Positions 27,144-36,614 are shown, counted from the stretch's first letter. The stretch is DNA of 64,000 bases from Paramesorhizobium leguminum (GCF_003217235.1 NZ_QJTF01000014.1:31558-95557), one strand, 5' to 3'. Notes: generated by a model not told the origin, from the sequence alone. Numbers and translations: made by a program.

Positions 27144-28056
27144 CATTTCCGCCCCGCGCGACATCGTCCTGCTGGTGGACGATTCCCCCGAGGCGCTCGG
27201 CTTCCTGACCGAGGCGCTGGAGCAGTCCGGTTTCTCCGTTCTGATCGCCACGTCGGGCGCGTCCGCGCTCGCCATCGTCGAGCGCATCACGCCAGATATC
27301 ATCCTGCTCGATGCGGTCATGCCTGATATGGACGGGTTCGAGACGTGCGGACGCCTGAAGGCGAGCCCGGCGGCAAGCCAGGTACCGGTCGTCTTCATGA
27401 CCGGACTGACCGAGACGGAGCATGTCGTGCGAGCGCTCGACGCGGGCGGCGTCGATTATCTCACCAAGCCGATCAACATCGATGAATTGCGGGCCCGCAT
27501 CCGGGTGCATCTTACCAATGCCCGCTCCGCGCAAAGCGCGCGCGTGGCGCTCGACGCTGCTGGACGGCATCTGCTCGCCGTGCACGGCGATGGCCGGGTG
27601 CGCTGGTCAACGCCGCAGGCGACGCGCCTCATCAATGCGGCCACGGGAACGGATGAAGGGCTGGAGACGGTAGCGGTTGAGATCGGCCTCTGGATGCGGG
27701 AGCATACCCAGCGCGGGGGTAGCGACAATAGCTTCACCATCCGCCCGGGCGGCCAATCCGGCCTGCATCTCGCTTATCTCGGCGCGATCGGGGCCGACGA
27801 ATATCTGTTCCGGCTGACCGCCGAAAACCTGCTCAGCGACGATGAGATTCTACGCCAGCACTTCGCGCTGACGCACCGCGAGTCCGAGGTGCTCTTATGG
27901 ATCGCCAAGGGCAAGGCCAACCGCGATATCGGCGAGATCCTGGGCCTCAGCGCCCGGACGGTCACGAAGCATCTTGAGCAGATTTATGTGAAACTCGGCG
28001 TGGAAAACCGGGCTTCGGCGGCGGTGAAGGCGACGCATGTGCTGAACGCGGTTTGA
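27130..28056 (+). CDS. Response regulator with receiver and LuxR-type HTH
   Basis: The 308-residue protein has an N-terminal receiver domain (Asp17, Asp18, phosphorylated Asp61 in LLDAVMPDMDG, Lys113), a middle region of about 110 residues without a clear match, and a C-terminal NarL/LuxR helix-turn-helix at about 247-300 (TVTKHLEQIYVKLGVENRAS). It overlaps the NCS1-kinase gene, so it is almost surely its partner. An ATG at 27136 is an alternative start. Target promoters are unknown; the flanking importer, ureide and urea genes are the first candidates. Confidence 0.93.
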   Translation: MIMADISAPRDIVLLVDDSPEALGFLTEALEQSGFSVLIATSGASALAIVERITPDIILLDAVMPDMDGFETCGRLKASPAASQVPVVFMTGLTETEHVVRALDAGGVDYLTKPINIDELRARIRVHLTNARSAQSARVALDAAGRHLLAVHGDGRVRWSTPQATRLINAATGTDEGLETVAVEIGLWMREHTQRGGSDNSFTIRPGGQSGLHLAYLGAIGADEYLFRLTAENLLSDDEILRQHFALTHRESEVLLWIAKGKANRDIGEILGLSARTVTKHLEQIYVKLGVENRASAAVKATHVLNAV

Positions 28057-28069
28057 TTTGGAGCCATTT

Positions 28070-28193
28070 GGAATGCCCCTCACCCTTACCCTCTCCCCGT
28101 ACAGAACGGGGAGAGGGGGGCGTCAGCGTTGCCGCGTCTTCCTTCTCCCCGTGTGCGGGGAGAAGGTGCCGGTAGGCGGATGAGGGGCATTCC
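28070..28193. repeat. Inverted repeat with 13-bp perfect termini (CCCTCACCCTTACC family)
   Basis: The element begins GGAATGCCCCTCA and ends TGAGGGGCATTCC, a perfect 13-bp terminal inverted repeat. Inside, CTCTCCCCGT/ACGGGGAGAG and CTTCTCCCCG/CGGGGAGAAG form further hairpins. Related copies lie at 36500-36614 and 52477-52624. It sits between the convergent response-regulator and hupE/ureJ stops, where it may serve as a terminator. Confidence 0.88.
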
Positions 28194-28207
28194 AGTTAGA
28201 GCAGCGC

Positions 28208-28798
28208 TCAGATCGCTCCACCCAGCATCGCCACGCCGATAAGCGCAATCGTGCCGCCCCCAAGTCGCATGGCTGAAACGGACCTGATACGACCGCTTGC
28301 CGCCCCAAGGCCGATACCGGCGATGTGCAAAAGAGCCGTCGCCGCCATGAAGCCCAGCGCATAGGCAAGGCCGGATCTATCCAGCGGCATTTCCGCGCCA
28401 TGGGCATAGCCATGGAAAACGGCAAAGAGCCCAACAACGGTCATTGCCACCGCGACTGGGGCTTTCCAGCGCAAGGCCACGGCGAGGCCTAGAACGACCA
28501 GCGAGGCGGCGATGCCGGCCTCGACGAAGGGGAGGGCGGTTCCCTCCATACCCATGAGGCCGCCGAAGGCCATCATCAGGACGAAGCTCGCAGGCACCAG
28601 CCAGAGCGCGCGGCCGCCAAGGAGGAAGGCAAACATGCCGACTGCAATCATTGCAAGCATATGATCGAGGCCGCCTATCGGATGCATGAAGCCATGAACG
28701 AGGCCGCTGGTCCCGCCGGCGCCAGTATGGGCGTGGGCGAGCGCTGGGGCGACGGTGAAAGCCGCGGTGATCAGGATATGTCTGGTCGGTGATTTCAT
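28208..28798 (-). CDS. HupE/UreJ family nickel-related membrane protein
   Basis: The 196-residue protein starts with a signal peptide (ILITAAFTVAPALAHAH) and has about six helices. The N-terminal HPIGGLDHMLAM motif, with its two His and Asp, is the nickel-binding signature of the HupE/UreJ family. Next to urease genes it probably takes up or delivers nickel for the urease active site. The start at 28798 (MKSPTRH) is chosen because the signal peptide follows directly. It is divergent from urtA, the first gene of the urea uptake and urease cluster. Confidence 0.88.
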   Translation of the reverse strand: MKSPTRHILITAAFTVAPALAHAHTGAGGTSGLVHGFMHPIGGLDHMLAMIAVGMFAFLLGGRALWLVPASFVLMMAFGGLMGMEGTALPFVEAGIAASLVVLGLAVALRWKAPVAVAMTVVGLFAVFHGYAHGAEMPLDRSGLAYALGFMAATALLHIAGIGLGAASGRIRSVSAMRLGGGTIALIGVAMLGGAI

Positions 28799-28949
28799 TG
28801 ATTGCGTTCCCCTGATGGATCGGATTCCCCGGCGGGTATGCAATAGCATGGTCGGGAAGCCTGTATCTACGCAGAATGACGTATGTGCAGCGCCGCCCCG
28901 CCGCCCCATAGTTCGCCAGGTAACGAAGAACAATGAGGGGTTCAATCCG

Positions 28950-30242
28950 ATGAGTATTAAGTCGCGCCTCACGGGCGCATTCCTTGCCGCCGCCCTCTCG
29001 GTGACGGCGCTTCATAGCGCGCTTGCGGCTGACGATACGATCAAGGTCGGCATCCTGCATTCGCTTTCCGGCACCATGGCGATTTCGGAGACGACGCTGA
29101 AGGACGCCATGCTGATGCTCATCGAGGAGCAGAACAAGAAGGGCGGCCTGCTCGGCAAGAAACTCGAGGCCGTGGTCGTCGATCCCGCCTCGGACTGGCC
29201 GCTGTTCGCGGAAAAGGCGCGTGAGCTGATTTCGGTCAACAAGGTTTCGGCGGTGTTCGGCTGCTGGACGTCGGTGTCGCGCAAGTCCGTGCTGCCGGTG
29301 TTCGAGGAACTGAATTCGATCCTGTTCTATCCGGTCCAGTATGAGGGTGAAGAGAGCCAGCGCAACGTCTTCTACACCGGCGCGGCGCCCAACCAGCAGG
29401 CGATCCCCGCCGTCGATTATCTGATGGAGAGCGAGGGCGTCGAGCGCTGGGTGCTCGCCGGCACCGATTATGTCTATCCGCGCACGACCAACAAGATCCT
29501 CGAAGCCTACCTCAAGTCCAAGGGCGTCGCGTCCGAGGATATCATGATCAATTATACGCCGTTCGGTCATTCCGACTGGCAGACGATCGTCTCCGACATC
29601 AAGAAGTTCGGCTCGGCGGGCAAGAAGACCGCCGTCGTCTCGACCATCAACGGCGACGCCAATGTGCCGTTCTACAAGGAACTCGCCAACCAGGGCGTCA
29701 AGGCCGAGGACATTCCGGTCGTCGCGTTCTCCGTCGGCGAAGAGGAACTCGCCGGGCTCGATACGAAGCCTCTCGTCGGCCATCTCGCCGCGTGGAACTA
29801 CTTCCAGTCGATCGACACGCCGGCCAATGCCGCGTTCATCAAGGAGTGGAAAGCTTTCACCAAGAACGACAAGCGCGTGACCAACGATCCGATGGAAGCG
29901 CACTATATCGGCTTCAATATGTGGCTGAAGGCGGTCGAAAAGGCCGGTACGACCGACACGGACAAGGTGATCGACGCGATGGTCGGCGTCTCGGTGCCGA
30001 ACTTGACGGGCGGTTATTCCGCAATGATGCCGAACCACCATATCACCAAGCCCGTGCTCATCGGCGAAATCCAGGATAACGGCCAGTTCGAGACCGTGTG
30101 GAAGACGCCCGGTCTGGTTATCGGTGACGAATGGTCGGATTACCTGCCGGATTCCAAGGACCTGATCTCGGATTGGCGCGCCCCGATGTCCTGCGGGAAT
30201 TTCAATGTTGCCACGGGTAAGTGCGGCGGCAAGGGTTCGTGA
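28950..30242 (+). CDS. urtA: Urea ABC transporter, substrate-binding protein UrtA
   Basis: UrtA binds urea in the periplasm and passes it to UrtBC. I place the start at 28950 (MSIKSRLTGAFLAAALS), after the Shine-Dalgarno GAGGGG, giving 430 residues with a signal peptide cleaved near ALA-ADD. Family segments include VGILHSLSGTMAISETTLKDA, FGCWTSVSRKSVLPVFE and the C-terminal DWRAPMSCGNFN. It leads the urtABCDE-ureDABCEFG series. No sigma-54 motif was found in 28799-28949. Confidence 0.96.
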   Translation: MSIKSRLTGAFLAAALSVTALHSALAADDTIKVGILHSLSGTMAISETTLKDAMLMLIEEQNKKGGLLGKKLEAVVVDPASDWPLFAEKARELISVNKVSAVFGCWTSVSRKSVLPVFEELNSILFYPVQYEGEESQRNVFYTGAAPNQQAIPAVDYLMESEGVERWVLAGTDYVYPRTTNKILEAYLKSKGVASEDIMINYTPFGHSDWQTIVSDIKKFGSAGKKTAVVSTINGDANVPFYKELANQGVKAEDIPVVAFSVGEEELAGLDTKPLVGHLAAWNYFQSIDTPANAAFIKEWKAFTKNDKRVTNDPMEAHYIGFNMWLKAVEKAGTTDTDKVIDAMVGVSVPNLTGGYSAMMPNHHITKPVLIGEIQDNGQFETVWKTPGLVIGDEWSDYLPDSKDLISDWRAPMSCGNFNVATGKCGGKGS

Positions 30243-30339
30243 TCACATGTTGATGCGGCTTGGGCAGTTTGCGATGAATTGGAAGCACTGGCGGGACAGC
30301 GCCGCACTCGGTTCAGCCAGGTATCGTCCCGTCCTCCAG

Positions 30340-30590
30340 TCGTCATCCTCGGGCTTGACCCGAGGATCCACGGCTAGGGGGCAGGAACGGAACTGTCATC
30401 CGCTACGGGATCGTAAAAACTTCATTCGAAATATCGGGCGCCCTATGCTTGCTGGAATGCAACTGCTGCTGTGGAAAGCTCAGCACTCCCTTGCCGTGGA
30501 TCCTCGGGTCAAGCCCGAGGATGACGCTGGGGGGAGGGGGAGATGCCCGGCAGGGCAGAGGGGGGTATCTGGCGAATTCATCAAAACAGG
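30340..30590. repeat. Composite mosaic repeat at the 5' end of urtB
   Basis: Arms GTCATCCTCGGGCTTGACCC (30342-30361) and GGGTCAAGCCCGAGGATGAC (about 30505-30524) are perfectly inverted around a spacer of about 145 bases. The right arm runs into half of a RIME-like element (GATGCCCGGCAGGGCAGAGG, then GGTATCTGGCG and TTCATCAAAACAGG). The same composite, with matching inner words ACGGGATCGTA and CTGGAATGC, occurs at 57661-57941. It occupies the gap from urtA into the urtB signal-peptide region. Confidence 0.88.
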
Positions 30591-32193
30591 AATCGCACTC
30601 CTGCTCCTGGCGATTTCGCTTCTGATTATGCCTGTCACCGCTTCCCACGCCGCTGACGACATCCGCGCCATGGTCAATGCGCTCGGCGAGGGCAATTTCT
30701 CCGAAAACCGCAAGCAGATCGAGGAACTGGCCAAAACCGGCGATCTAAAGCTCGTGCCGATGCTGGAGGCCATGAGCAAAGGCGATCTCTATCAGCGCAA
30801 GACCGACAAACAGGTGTTCATCGCCAAACCAGCCGGCTCCAGTTTCAAGCTGATCGACCCGCTCACCGGAGCGGGTGCGGGCGAAGAGGCGCAGGGCGGG
30901 CTTGAAAAGATCAAGGTCAACAACAGCCTGCGTCGCGCGGTTCGCGATGCCGTCGGCGGCCTGACACTGATGAGCCCTGATGATGCGGTGCGTTTGCAAG
31001 CGGCGCGGACCATTCTTGCCTCGCCGTCGGAAGATTCGCTAGAACTGGTCGATAAGGCGCTGGCCACGGAAAAGAGCGCGGCGGTCAAGCCGGTGCTCGA
31101 ACAGGCGCGCGCGGCCTCGCTCCTCCTTTCCAGCCGTCCCGTCGAGCAAAAGAAGGAAGCCGTCGCCACCATCCGCGCCATCGGCGGGCAGGAATCATTG
31201 GGCCTTCTCTCATCCGTGCTTGGCAACGCGGATGCGAGCCTCAAGCCTGACATCGAGGCCGCCATCGCTTCGATAGAGCAAGACCGGCAGCTCTGGGGCG
31301 TGGCGCAGAATGTCTGGTATGGGTTGTCGCTGGGCTCGGTCCTGCTTCTCGCCGCCATCGGCCTCGCCATAACCTTCGGCGTGATGGGTATCATCAACAT
31401 GGCGCATGGCGAAATGGTGATGCTCGGCGCCTATACCACCTTCGTCGTGCAGGAAATCATCCGCTCGTCATTTCCTGCATTGTTCGACTGGTCGCTCGCC
31501 ATCGCGCTGCCGCTTGCCTTCCTCGTCACCGGCGTTGTCGGGCTGGCGATCGAGCGCGGCGTCATCCGCTTTCTCTATGGCCGCCCACTGGAGACGCTGC
31601 TCGCCACCTGGGGCGTCTCGCTGATCCTGCAACAGGCGGTGCGCACCATCTTCGGCCCAACCAATCGCGAGGTCGGCAATCCCGCGTGGATGTCCGGCGC
31701 GTTCGAGCTTGGCGGGCTGACGATCACCTGGAACCGGCTGTGGATCGTCTTCTTCGCGCTGGCGGTCTTTGCCGCGCTGCTCTTTCTGCTCAAGAAAACG
31801 CCGCTGGGCCTGCAGATGCGAGCGGTGACGCAGAACCGTCGCATGGCCGCGTCGATGGGCATTCGCACGCCTTGGGTCGATGCGTTGACCTTTGCGCTCG
31901 GCTCCGGCATCGCGGGCATCGCCGGCGTGGCGCTCAGCCAGATCGACAATGTTTCGCCCAACCTCGGTCAGGGCTACATCATCGACAGCTTCATGGTGGT
32001 GGTCTTCGGCGGGGTCGGCAATCTGTGGGGAACGCTGGTCGGCGCCTTCACGCTCGGCATTCTCAACAAGTTCCTTGAGCCCTATGCCGGAGCGGTACTC
32101 GGCAAGATTCTCGTGCTCGTGCTGATCATCCTGTTCATCCAGAAGCGGCCACGCGGTCTCTTCGCACTCAAGGGAAGGGCGGTGGAAGCATGA
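30445..32193 (+). CDS. urtB: Urea ABC transporter permease UrtB (start uncertain)
   Basis: UrtB is a branched-chain-type permease for urea. The secure part begins at about 30580: a hydrophobic signal (GIALLLLAISLLIMPVTASHA), a periplasmic domain of about 220 residues typical of rhizobial UrtB, then a membrane domain starting LSLGSVLLLAAIGLAITFG with GIINMAHGEMVMLGAYT. From there the protein has about 537 residues, the usual length. The codon where a start is expected reads ATC (30580) and lies in repeat sequence. I therefore give the in-frame ATG at 30445; a GTG at 30496 is an alternative. Either would add repeat-encoded residues. The stop overlaps urtC by four bases. Confidence 0.9.
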   Translation: MLAGMQLLLWKAQHSLAVDPRVKPEDDAGGRGRCPAGQRGVSGEFIKTGIALLLLAISLLIMPVTASHAADDIRAMVNALGEGNFSENRKQIEELAKTGDLKLVPMLEAMSKGDLYQRKTDKQVFIAKPAGSSFKLIDPLTGAGAGEEAQGGLEKIKVNNSLRRAVRDAVGGLTLMSPDDAVRLQAARTILASPSEDSLELVDKALATEKSAAVKPVLEQARAASLLLSSRPVEQKKEAVATIRAIGGQESLGLLSSVLGNADASLKPDIEAAIASIEQDRQLWGVAQNVWYGLSLGSVLLLAAIGLAITFGVMGIINMAHGEMVMLGAYTTFVVQEIIRSSFPALFDWSLAIALPLAFLVTGVVGLAIERGVIRFLYGRPLETLLATWGVSLILQQAVRTIFGPTNREVGNPAWMSGAFELGGLTITWNRLWIVFFALAVFAALLFLLKKTPLGLQMRAVTQNRRMAASMGIRTPWVDALTFALGSGIAGIAGVALSQIDNVSPNLGQGYIIDSFMVVVFGGVGNLWGTLVGAFTLGILNKFLEPYAGAVLGKILVLVLIILFIQKRPRGLFALKGRAVEA

Positions 32194-33356
32194 TTACTTC
32201 GTTTCTCATCAAATCCTTCGACCGCACCGTCATCGTCGCGGTCGCCATCCTGCTGGCGCTCGCCGCGCTCATCCCGGCGCTGAACCTTCTGACCGGCCCG
32301 GACCATCCGCTGCATGTGCCGACCTATCTCGTCTCGCTGTTCGGCAAATACCTCACCTATGCCCTGCTCGCCCTGGCGCTCGACCTCGTCTGGGGCTTCT
32401 GCGGCATTCTCTCGCTCGGCCATGCGGCCTTCTTCGCGCTCGGCGGCTATGCCATGGGGATGTATCTGATGCGCCAGATCGGCGCGCGCGGCTCCTATGG
32501 CAACCCGGTTCTGCCTGATTTCATGGTGTTTCTGAACTGGAAGGAACTGCCATGGTTCTGGCATGGCTTCGACATGTTCTGGTTCGCCGCCCTTATGGTG
32601 GTGCTGGTTCCGGGGCTGCTCGCCTTCGTGTTCGGCTGGTTTGCCTTCCGCTCCCGCGTCAACGGCGTCTATCTCTCGATCATCACGCAGGCGATGACCT
32701 ATGCGCTGCTGCTCGCCTTCTTCCGCAACGACATGGGCTTCGGCGGCAATAACGGGCTGACCGATTTCAAGGATATCCTCGGCTTCAACATCCAAGCGGA
32801 CGGCACCCGCGCCGCCCTGTTCGCCGCCTCCGCGCTGGCGCTTGCCGCCGCGCTGGTGCTGACATCAGGCATCGTCCGGTCGAAATACGGCAAGATCCTT
32901 GCCGGGGTACGCGATGCCGAAAGCCGCACGCGCTTTCTCGGTTACCGGGTGGAGCACTTCAAGCTCTTCGCCTTCACCGTCTCGGCAATGATGGCGGGGA
33001 TCGCGGGGGCGCTTTACGTGCCGCAGGTCGGCATCATCAATCCCGGCGAATTCGAGCCCGGCAACTCCATCGAGGTGGTGATCTGGACGGCGGTCGGCGG
33101 GCGCGGCACGCTCATCGGCCCGATCCTTGGGGCCATCCTCGTCAATGGCGGCAAAAGTATCTTCACTGCCGCCTTCCCGGAATTCTGGCTGTTCGCGCTG
33201 GGCGGGCTGTTCGTGGCTGTCACGCTGTTCCTGCCGAAGGGGATCGCGGGCACGGCGCAAGCCATGCTGGCGCGGCGCAAGGAATATCGCAAGGCGGCGG
33301 ATACGGATGCGGCACGGGAAGGAGCGACCGCGCCTAACCCGGTCGCGGCGGAGTGA
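32190..33356 (+). CDS. urtC: Urea ABC transporter permease UrtC
   Basis: UrtC is the second membrane subunit of the urea importer. The 388 residues contain about ten helices and the LivM-type segments LDLVWGFCGILSLGHAAFFAL, VNGVYLSIITQAMTYALLL and KILAGVRDAESRTRFLGY. Its start overlaps the urtB stop (ATGA), and its stop overlaps the GTG that can start urtD. The length and motifs are normal for UrtC. Confidence 0.96.
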   Translation: MITSFLIKSFDRTVIVAVAILLALAALIPALNLLTGPDHPLHVPTYLVSLFGKYLTYALLALALDLVWGFCGILSLGHAAFFALGGYAMGMYLMRQIGARGSYGNPVLPDFMVFLNWKELPWFWHGFDMFWFAALMVVLVPGLLAFVFGWFAFRSRVNGVYLSIITQAMTYALLLAFFRNDMGFGGNNGLTDFKDILGFNIQADGTRAALFAASALALAAALVLTSGIVRSKYGKILAGVRDAESRTRFLGYRVEHFKLFAFTVSAMMAGIAGALYVPQVGIINPGEFEPGNSIEVVIWTAVGGRGTLIGPILGAILVNGGKSIFTAAFPEFWLFALGGLFVAVTLFLPKGIAGTAQAMLARRKEYRKAADTDAAREGATAPNPVAAE

Positions 33357-34111
33357 GCATCATGAGCGAGAAACCCAAAAGCCTGCTCTATCTCGACGGC
33401 GTCTCCGTCTCCTTCGACGGTTTCAAGGCGCTGAATTCACTGTCCTTCATGGTGGAGCCGGGCGAGCTTCGCGCCATCATCGGCCCCAACGGCGCGGGCA
33501 AGACGACGATGATGGACATCATTACCGGCAAGACCCGGCCCGACGAGGGGCAAGTCTTCTTCAAGGGTGACATCGACCTGACGAAGAAGGACGAGGCGGA
33601 AATCGCCCGGCTCGGCATCGGACGCAAGTTCCAGAAGCCGACCGTATTCGAGAGCCACACGGTCTGGGACAATCTGGAACTGGCGCTCAACCGCAAGCGC
33701 GGCGTGTTCGCGACGCTGTTCTATACGCTGACGGCACAAGACAAGGCGCGCATCGAGGAAATTCTCTCGACGGTACGGCTTGCGGGCCGCAAGGACGATC
33801 TTGCCGCCAACTTGAGCCACGGCCAGAAGCAATGGCTGGAAATCGGCATGCTCCTGGCGCAGGAGCCGGAACTGCTGCTCGTGGACGAGCCCGTCGCCGG
33901 CATGACCGACGCGGAGACGGCGGAGACGGCCGATCTCCTCAAGGAAATCGCGAAAACGCGGTCGGTCGTCGTGGTCGAGCATGACATGGGCTTCATCCGG
34001 GAACTCGGCGTCAAGGTGACGTGTCTCGCTGAGGGATCGGTGCTGGCCGAGGGATCGATAGATTTCGTCAGTTCGGACACGAAGGTCATCGAGAATTATC
34101 TGGGGAGATGA
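33353..34111 (+). CDS. urtD: Urea ABC transporter ATPase UrtD
   Basis: UrtD is one of the two ATPases of the urea importer. Walker A GPNGAGKTTMMDIITG lies at about residues 44-59, the signature is LSHGQKQWLEIGMLL and Walker B LLLVDEPVAGMTDAE. The LSHGQ form instead of LSGGQ is usual for UrtD. The 252-residue version starts at a GTG overlapping the urtC stop (GTGA); an ATG at 33362 would give 249 residues. Confidence 0.96.
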   Translation: MSIMSEKPKSLLYLDGVSVSFDGFKALNSLSFMVEPGELRAIIGPNGAGKTTMMDIITGKTRPDEGQVFFKGDIDLTKKDEAEIARLGIGRKFQKPTVFESHTVWDNLELALNRKRGVFATLFYTLTAQDKARIEEILSTVRLAGRKDDLAANLSHGQKQWLEIGMLLAQEPELLLVDEPVAGMTDAETAETADLLKEIAKTRSVVVVEHDMGFIRELGVKVTCLAEGSVLAEGSIDFVSSDTKVIENYLGR

Positions 34112-34115
34112 GGCC

Positions 34116-34811
34116 ATGCTGACAGTCGAAAACGTCAATCTCCACTATGGAGCCGCCCAGGCGCTGCGCGGCGTATCGCTTGCAGCCGAGATGGGCAAGA
34201 TCACCTGCGTGCTTGGGCGCAACGGGGTGGGAAAGTCGAGTCTCCTCCGTGCGATCACCGGACAGCACCCCCTTTCCTCCGGTTCCGTCACCTTCAAGGG
34301 GGTGTCGCTCGGCGGTATGCCCCCCTACAATCGCGCGCGGCAGGGCATCGGCTATGTGCCGCAGGGGCGCGAGATCTTTCCGTTGCTGACGGTGAGGGAA
34401 AACCTCGAAAGCGGCTTCGCGCCGCTGAAGCGGGCGGAACGCACCATTCCGGGCGACATCTTCACCCTGTTTCCGGTGCTGCAATCCATGCTTTCCCGGC
34501 GCGGCGGCGACCTTTCGGGCGGACAGCAGCAGCAACTGGCGATCGGCCGGGCGCTGGTCACACGACCGAAAATCCTGGTGCTGGACGAGCCGACCGAGGG
34601 CATCCAGCCGTCGATCATCAAGGATATCGGCCGGGCGATCCGTTACCTGCGCGATTCCACCGGCATGGCGATTTTGCTGGTGGAGCAATATCTTGACTTC
34701 TGCCGGGAACTGGCCGACCACGTCTACATCATGGACCGTGGCGAGATCGTGCATCAGGGACTGGCGGAAACACTGGACACGCCGGAAGCGCGCCGGCATC
34801 TGACGGTATGA
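34116..34811 (+). CDS. urtE: Urea ABC transporter ATPase UrtE
   Basis: UrtE is the second ATPase, of the LivF group. Walker [17 protein letters not shown] starts near residue 33, the signature is [16 protein letters not shown], and Walker [15 protein letters not shown]. The 231-residue length is normal. Its last four bases overlap the start of ureD, which ties urea uptake to urease synthesis on one transcript. Confidence 0.96.
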   Translation: MLTVENVNLHYGAAQALRGVSLAAEMGKITCVLGRNGVGKSSLLRAITGQHPLSSGSVTFKGVSLGGMPPYNRARQGIGYVPQGREIFPLLTVRENLESGFAPLKRAERTIPGDIFTLFPVLQSMLSRRGGDLSGGQQQQLAIGRALVTRPKILVLDEPTEGIQPSIIKDIGRAIRYLRDSTGMAILLVEQYLDFCRELADHVYIMDRGEIVHQGLAETLDTPEARRHLTV

Positions 34812-35623
34812 CGATAGCGATGACAGCCATTCCCCAGCGGGCGCGCGGCGCTGGCCAGCTTGCGGCCAAGCGGCAGGCGGGGCGAACCCGGCTCGACATC
34901 TTCTATCAGGAAGGGTGCGCCAAGATCCGGCTGCCCGAAACCTTTGACGGGACGATGGAGGCGGTGCTGATCAACACCGCGGGCGGCCTCACCGGCGGCG
35001 ATGTGCTCGACTGGCGGTTCGATGCGGGCGAGGGAACGGCCCTGACCTTGACGACCCAGGCCTGCGAAAAAATCTACAAGGCGAGCGCCGGAACCGCGAC
35101 GGTCGGAACGACGATCACGGTTGGCGCGGGCGCGCGCGTTGACTGGCTGCCGCAGGAGACGATCCTGTTCGACAATGCCTCGCTGACGCGGCGGCTGGAG
35201 GTGGACCTCGCGCCCAAAGCTGAGTTCCTCGCGGTCGAGGCGGTGATCCTTGGGCGCAAGGCGATGGGCGAGACGATGCAATCGGGCCTGTTCCGCGACC
35301 GCTGGCGCATCCGCCGCGCCGGGCGGCTGATCCACGCCGAGGAGACGCGGATGGCGGGCGATATCGGTGAACTCACGCAGCGCGAGGCTGTGCTTGGAGG
35401 CAATCGCGCTTTCGCCACGCTGCTTTACTGCAGTCCGCGAGCCGAGGCGCTCATTGATCCGTTGAGGGCCATGCTCGACGGATCGGCAGGCGCCAGCCAT
35501 TGGCAGGACAAGCTCATCGCCCGCATCGTCGCGGCTGATGGTTTCACTTTACGAAAAATCCTCATCCCGGTCATTTCGCACTTGCGCCACGGCGCGAGCC
35601 TGCCGAAAGTCTGGACTCTGTAA
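34808..35623 (+). CDS. ureD: Urease accessory protein UreD
   Basis: UreD is the scaffold that binds the urease apoenzyme and, with UreF and UreG, delivers nickel. The 271 residues include [19 protein letters not shown] and QTCEKIYKA-like [11 protein letters not shown] segments, both typical. The start ATG overlaps the urtE stop. It is followed by ureA after 13 bases. The gene order ureD-A-B-C-E-F-G is the standard rhizobial one. Confidence 0.95.
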   Translation: MTIAMTAIPQRARGAGQLAAKRQAGRTRLDIFYQEGCAKIRLPETFDGTMEAVLINTAGGLTGGDVLDWRFDAGEGTALTLTTQACEKIYKASAGTATVGTTITVGAGARVDWLPQETILFDNASLTRRLEVDLAPKAEFLAVEAVILGRKAMGETMQSGLFRDRWRIRRAGRLIHAEETRMAGDIGELTQREAVLGGNRAFATLLYCSPRAEALIDPLRAMLDGSAGASHWQDKLIARIVAADGFTLRKILIPVISHLRHGASLPKVWTL

Positions 35624-35636
35624 TAGGTATGTACCC

Positions 35637-35939
35637 ATGAATCTCACTCCCCGCGAAAAGGACAAGCTGCTCATCTCGATGGCAGCCATGGTGGCGCGCC
35701 GTCGCCTGGAGCGCGGCGTCAAGCTCAATCATCCCGAAGCAATCGCGCTGATCACCGACTTCGTGGTGGAGGGCGCGCGCGACGGCCGTCCGGTGGCGGA
35801 ACTGATGGAAGCGGGCGCGCATGTCATCAGCCGCGAGCAGGTTATGGAGGGCGTGGCCGAGATGATCCATGATATTCAGGTGGAGGCGACGTTTCCTGAT
35901 GGAACGAAGCTTGTGACTGTTCATGAGCCGATAAGGTAG
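35637..35939 (+). CDS. ureA: Urease gamma subunit UreA
   Basis: UreA is the 100-residue gamma subunit of the (UreABC)3 urease. The N-terminus [20 protein letters not shown] and the segment [21 protein letters not shown] are highly conserved. The frame is open upstream into ureD, but the conserved N-terminus fixes the start at 35637. The ureA-ureB gap of 236 bases, unusually long, carries RIME-like element C. Confidence 0.97.
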   Translation: MNLTPREKDKLLISMAAMVARRRLERGVKLNHPEAIALITDFVVEGARDGRPVAELMEAGAHVISREQVMEGVAEMIHDIQVEATFPDGTKLVTVHEPIR

Positions 35940-35941
35940 TT

Positions 35942-36124
35942 CTTTAATGGAAGCGCGAGGCTCCACCCCCCTCTGTCCTGCCGGACATCTCCCCCTCAAG
36001 GGGGGAGATTGGCTGACGCTGCTCACGGCCCATACTCTTCCTGGTCTGCGATTGGCACCGAACGTCGATGACGGCGTAATCTCCCCCCTTGAGGGGGAGA
36101 TGCCCGGCAGGGCAGAGGGGGGTG
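35942..36124. repeat. RIME-like mosaic element C between ureA and ureB
   Basis: Outer arms CACCCCCCTCTGTCCTGCCGG-like (from 35964) and CCCGGCAGGGCAGAGGGGGGTG-like (to 36124) enclose inner arms ATCTCCCCCTCAAGGGGGGA and TCCCCCCTTGAGGGGGAGAT. It starts three bases after the ureA stop with TTTAATGGAAGCGCGAGG, a terminal sequence shared with elements B and D. The hairpin would sit in the middle of the urease message. Confidence 0.88.
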
Positions 36125-36175
36125 GGGCCTCGGATCAGCGGTACAATATGAAATTCTCTGATAGGAGAAAAACTC

Positions 36176-36481
36176 ATGATCCCAGGTGAAATCATCGTTA
36201 CAGACGGCGAGATCGAACTGAATAGCGGCCTCCCCGTCATCACGCTCGACGTTGCCAACACCGGCGACAGGCCGGTACAGGTCGGCAGCCACTATCATTT
36301 CTACGAAACCAATCCCGCCTTGTCGTTCGACCGGGAAAGCGCGCGTGGTATGCGCCTCGACATTCCGGCCGGCACGGCGGTGCGCTTCGAGCCGGGCCAG
36401 ACCCGGACGGTCAGGCTCATTCCCGTTCAAGGCAAGCGCGAAATCTACGGCTTCCGCCAGCTGGTGATGGGAAAGCTCTGA
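36176..36481 (+). CDS. ureB: Urease beta subunit UreB
   Basis: UreB is the 101-residue beta subunit. [18 protein letters not shown] at the N-terminus and the [11 protein letters not shown] segment are family signatures. GATAGGAGAAAAACTC upstream gives a good Shine-Dalgarno. It lies between two repeats, element C upstream and the 36500-36614 inverted repeat downstream. Confidence 0.97.
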   Translation: MIPGEIIVTDGEIELNSGLPVITLDVANTGDRPVQVGSHYHFYETNPALSFDRESARGMRLDIPAGTAVRFEPGQTRTVRLIPVQGKREIYGFRQLVMGKL

Positions 36482-36499
36482 TGGAATCGTTTGTAGTTT

Positions 36500-36614
36500 G
36501 CCCCTCACCCTTACCCTCTCCCCGTGAAGAACGGGGAGAGGGAGGCATAGACGTTGCCGCTTCTTCCTTCTCCCCGCATGCGGGGAGAAGGTGCCGGCAG
36601 GCGGATGAGGGGCA
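36500..36614. repeat. Inverted repeat between ureB and ureC (CCCTCACCCTTACC family)
   Basis: This is the same family as 28070-28193: it opens CCCCTCACCCTTACCCTCTC and ends GGCGGATGAGGGGC, with inner hairpins CTCTCCCCGT/ACGGGGAGAG and TTCTCCCCGCA/TGCGGGGAGAA. It fills most of the 189-base ureB-ureC gap, leaving about 56 bases before ureC. Confidence 0.87.

Noticed and set aside
28799..28949. Riboswitch or sigma-54 promoter before urtA
   Set aside because: I found neither a cobalamin- or nickel-type conserved core nor a -24/-12 motif in this gap.
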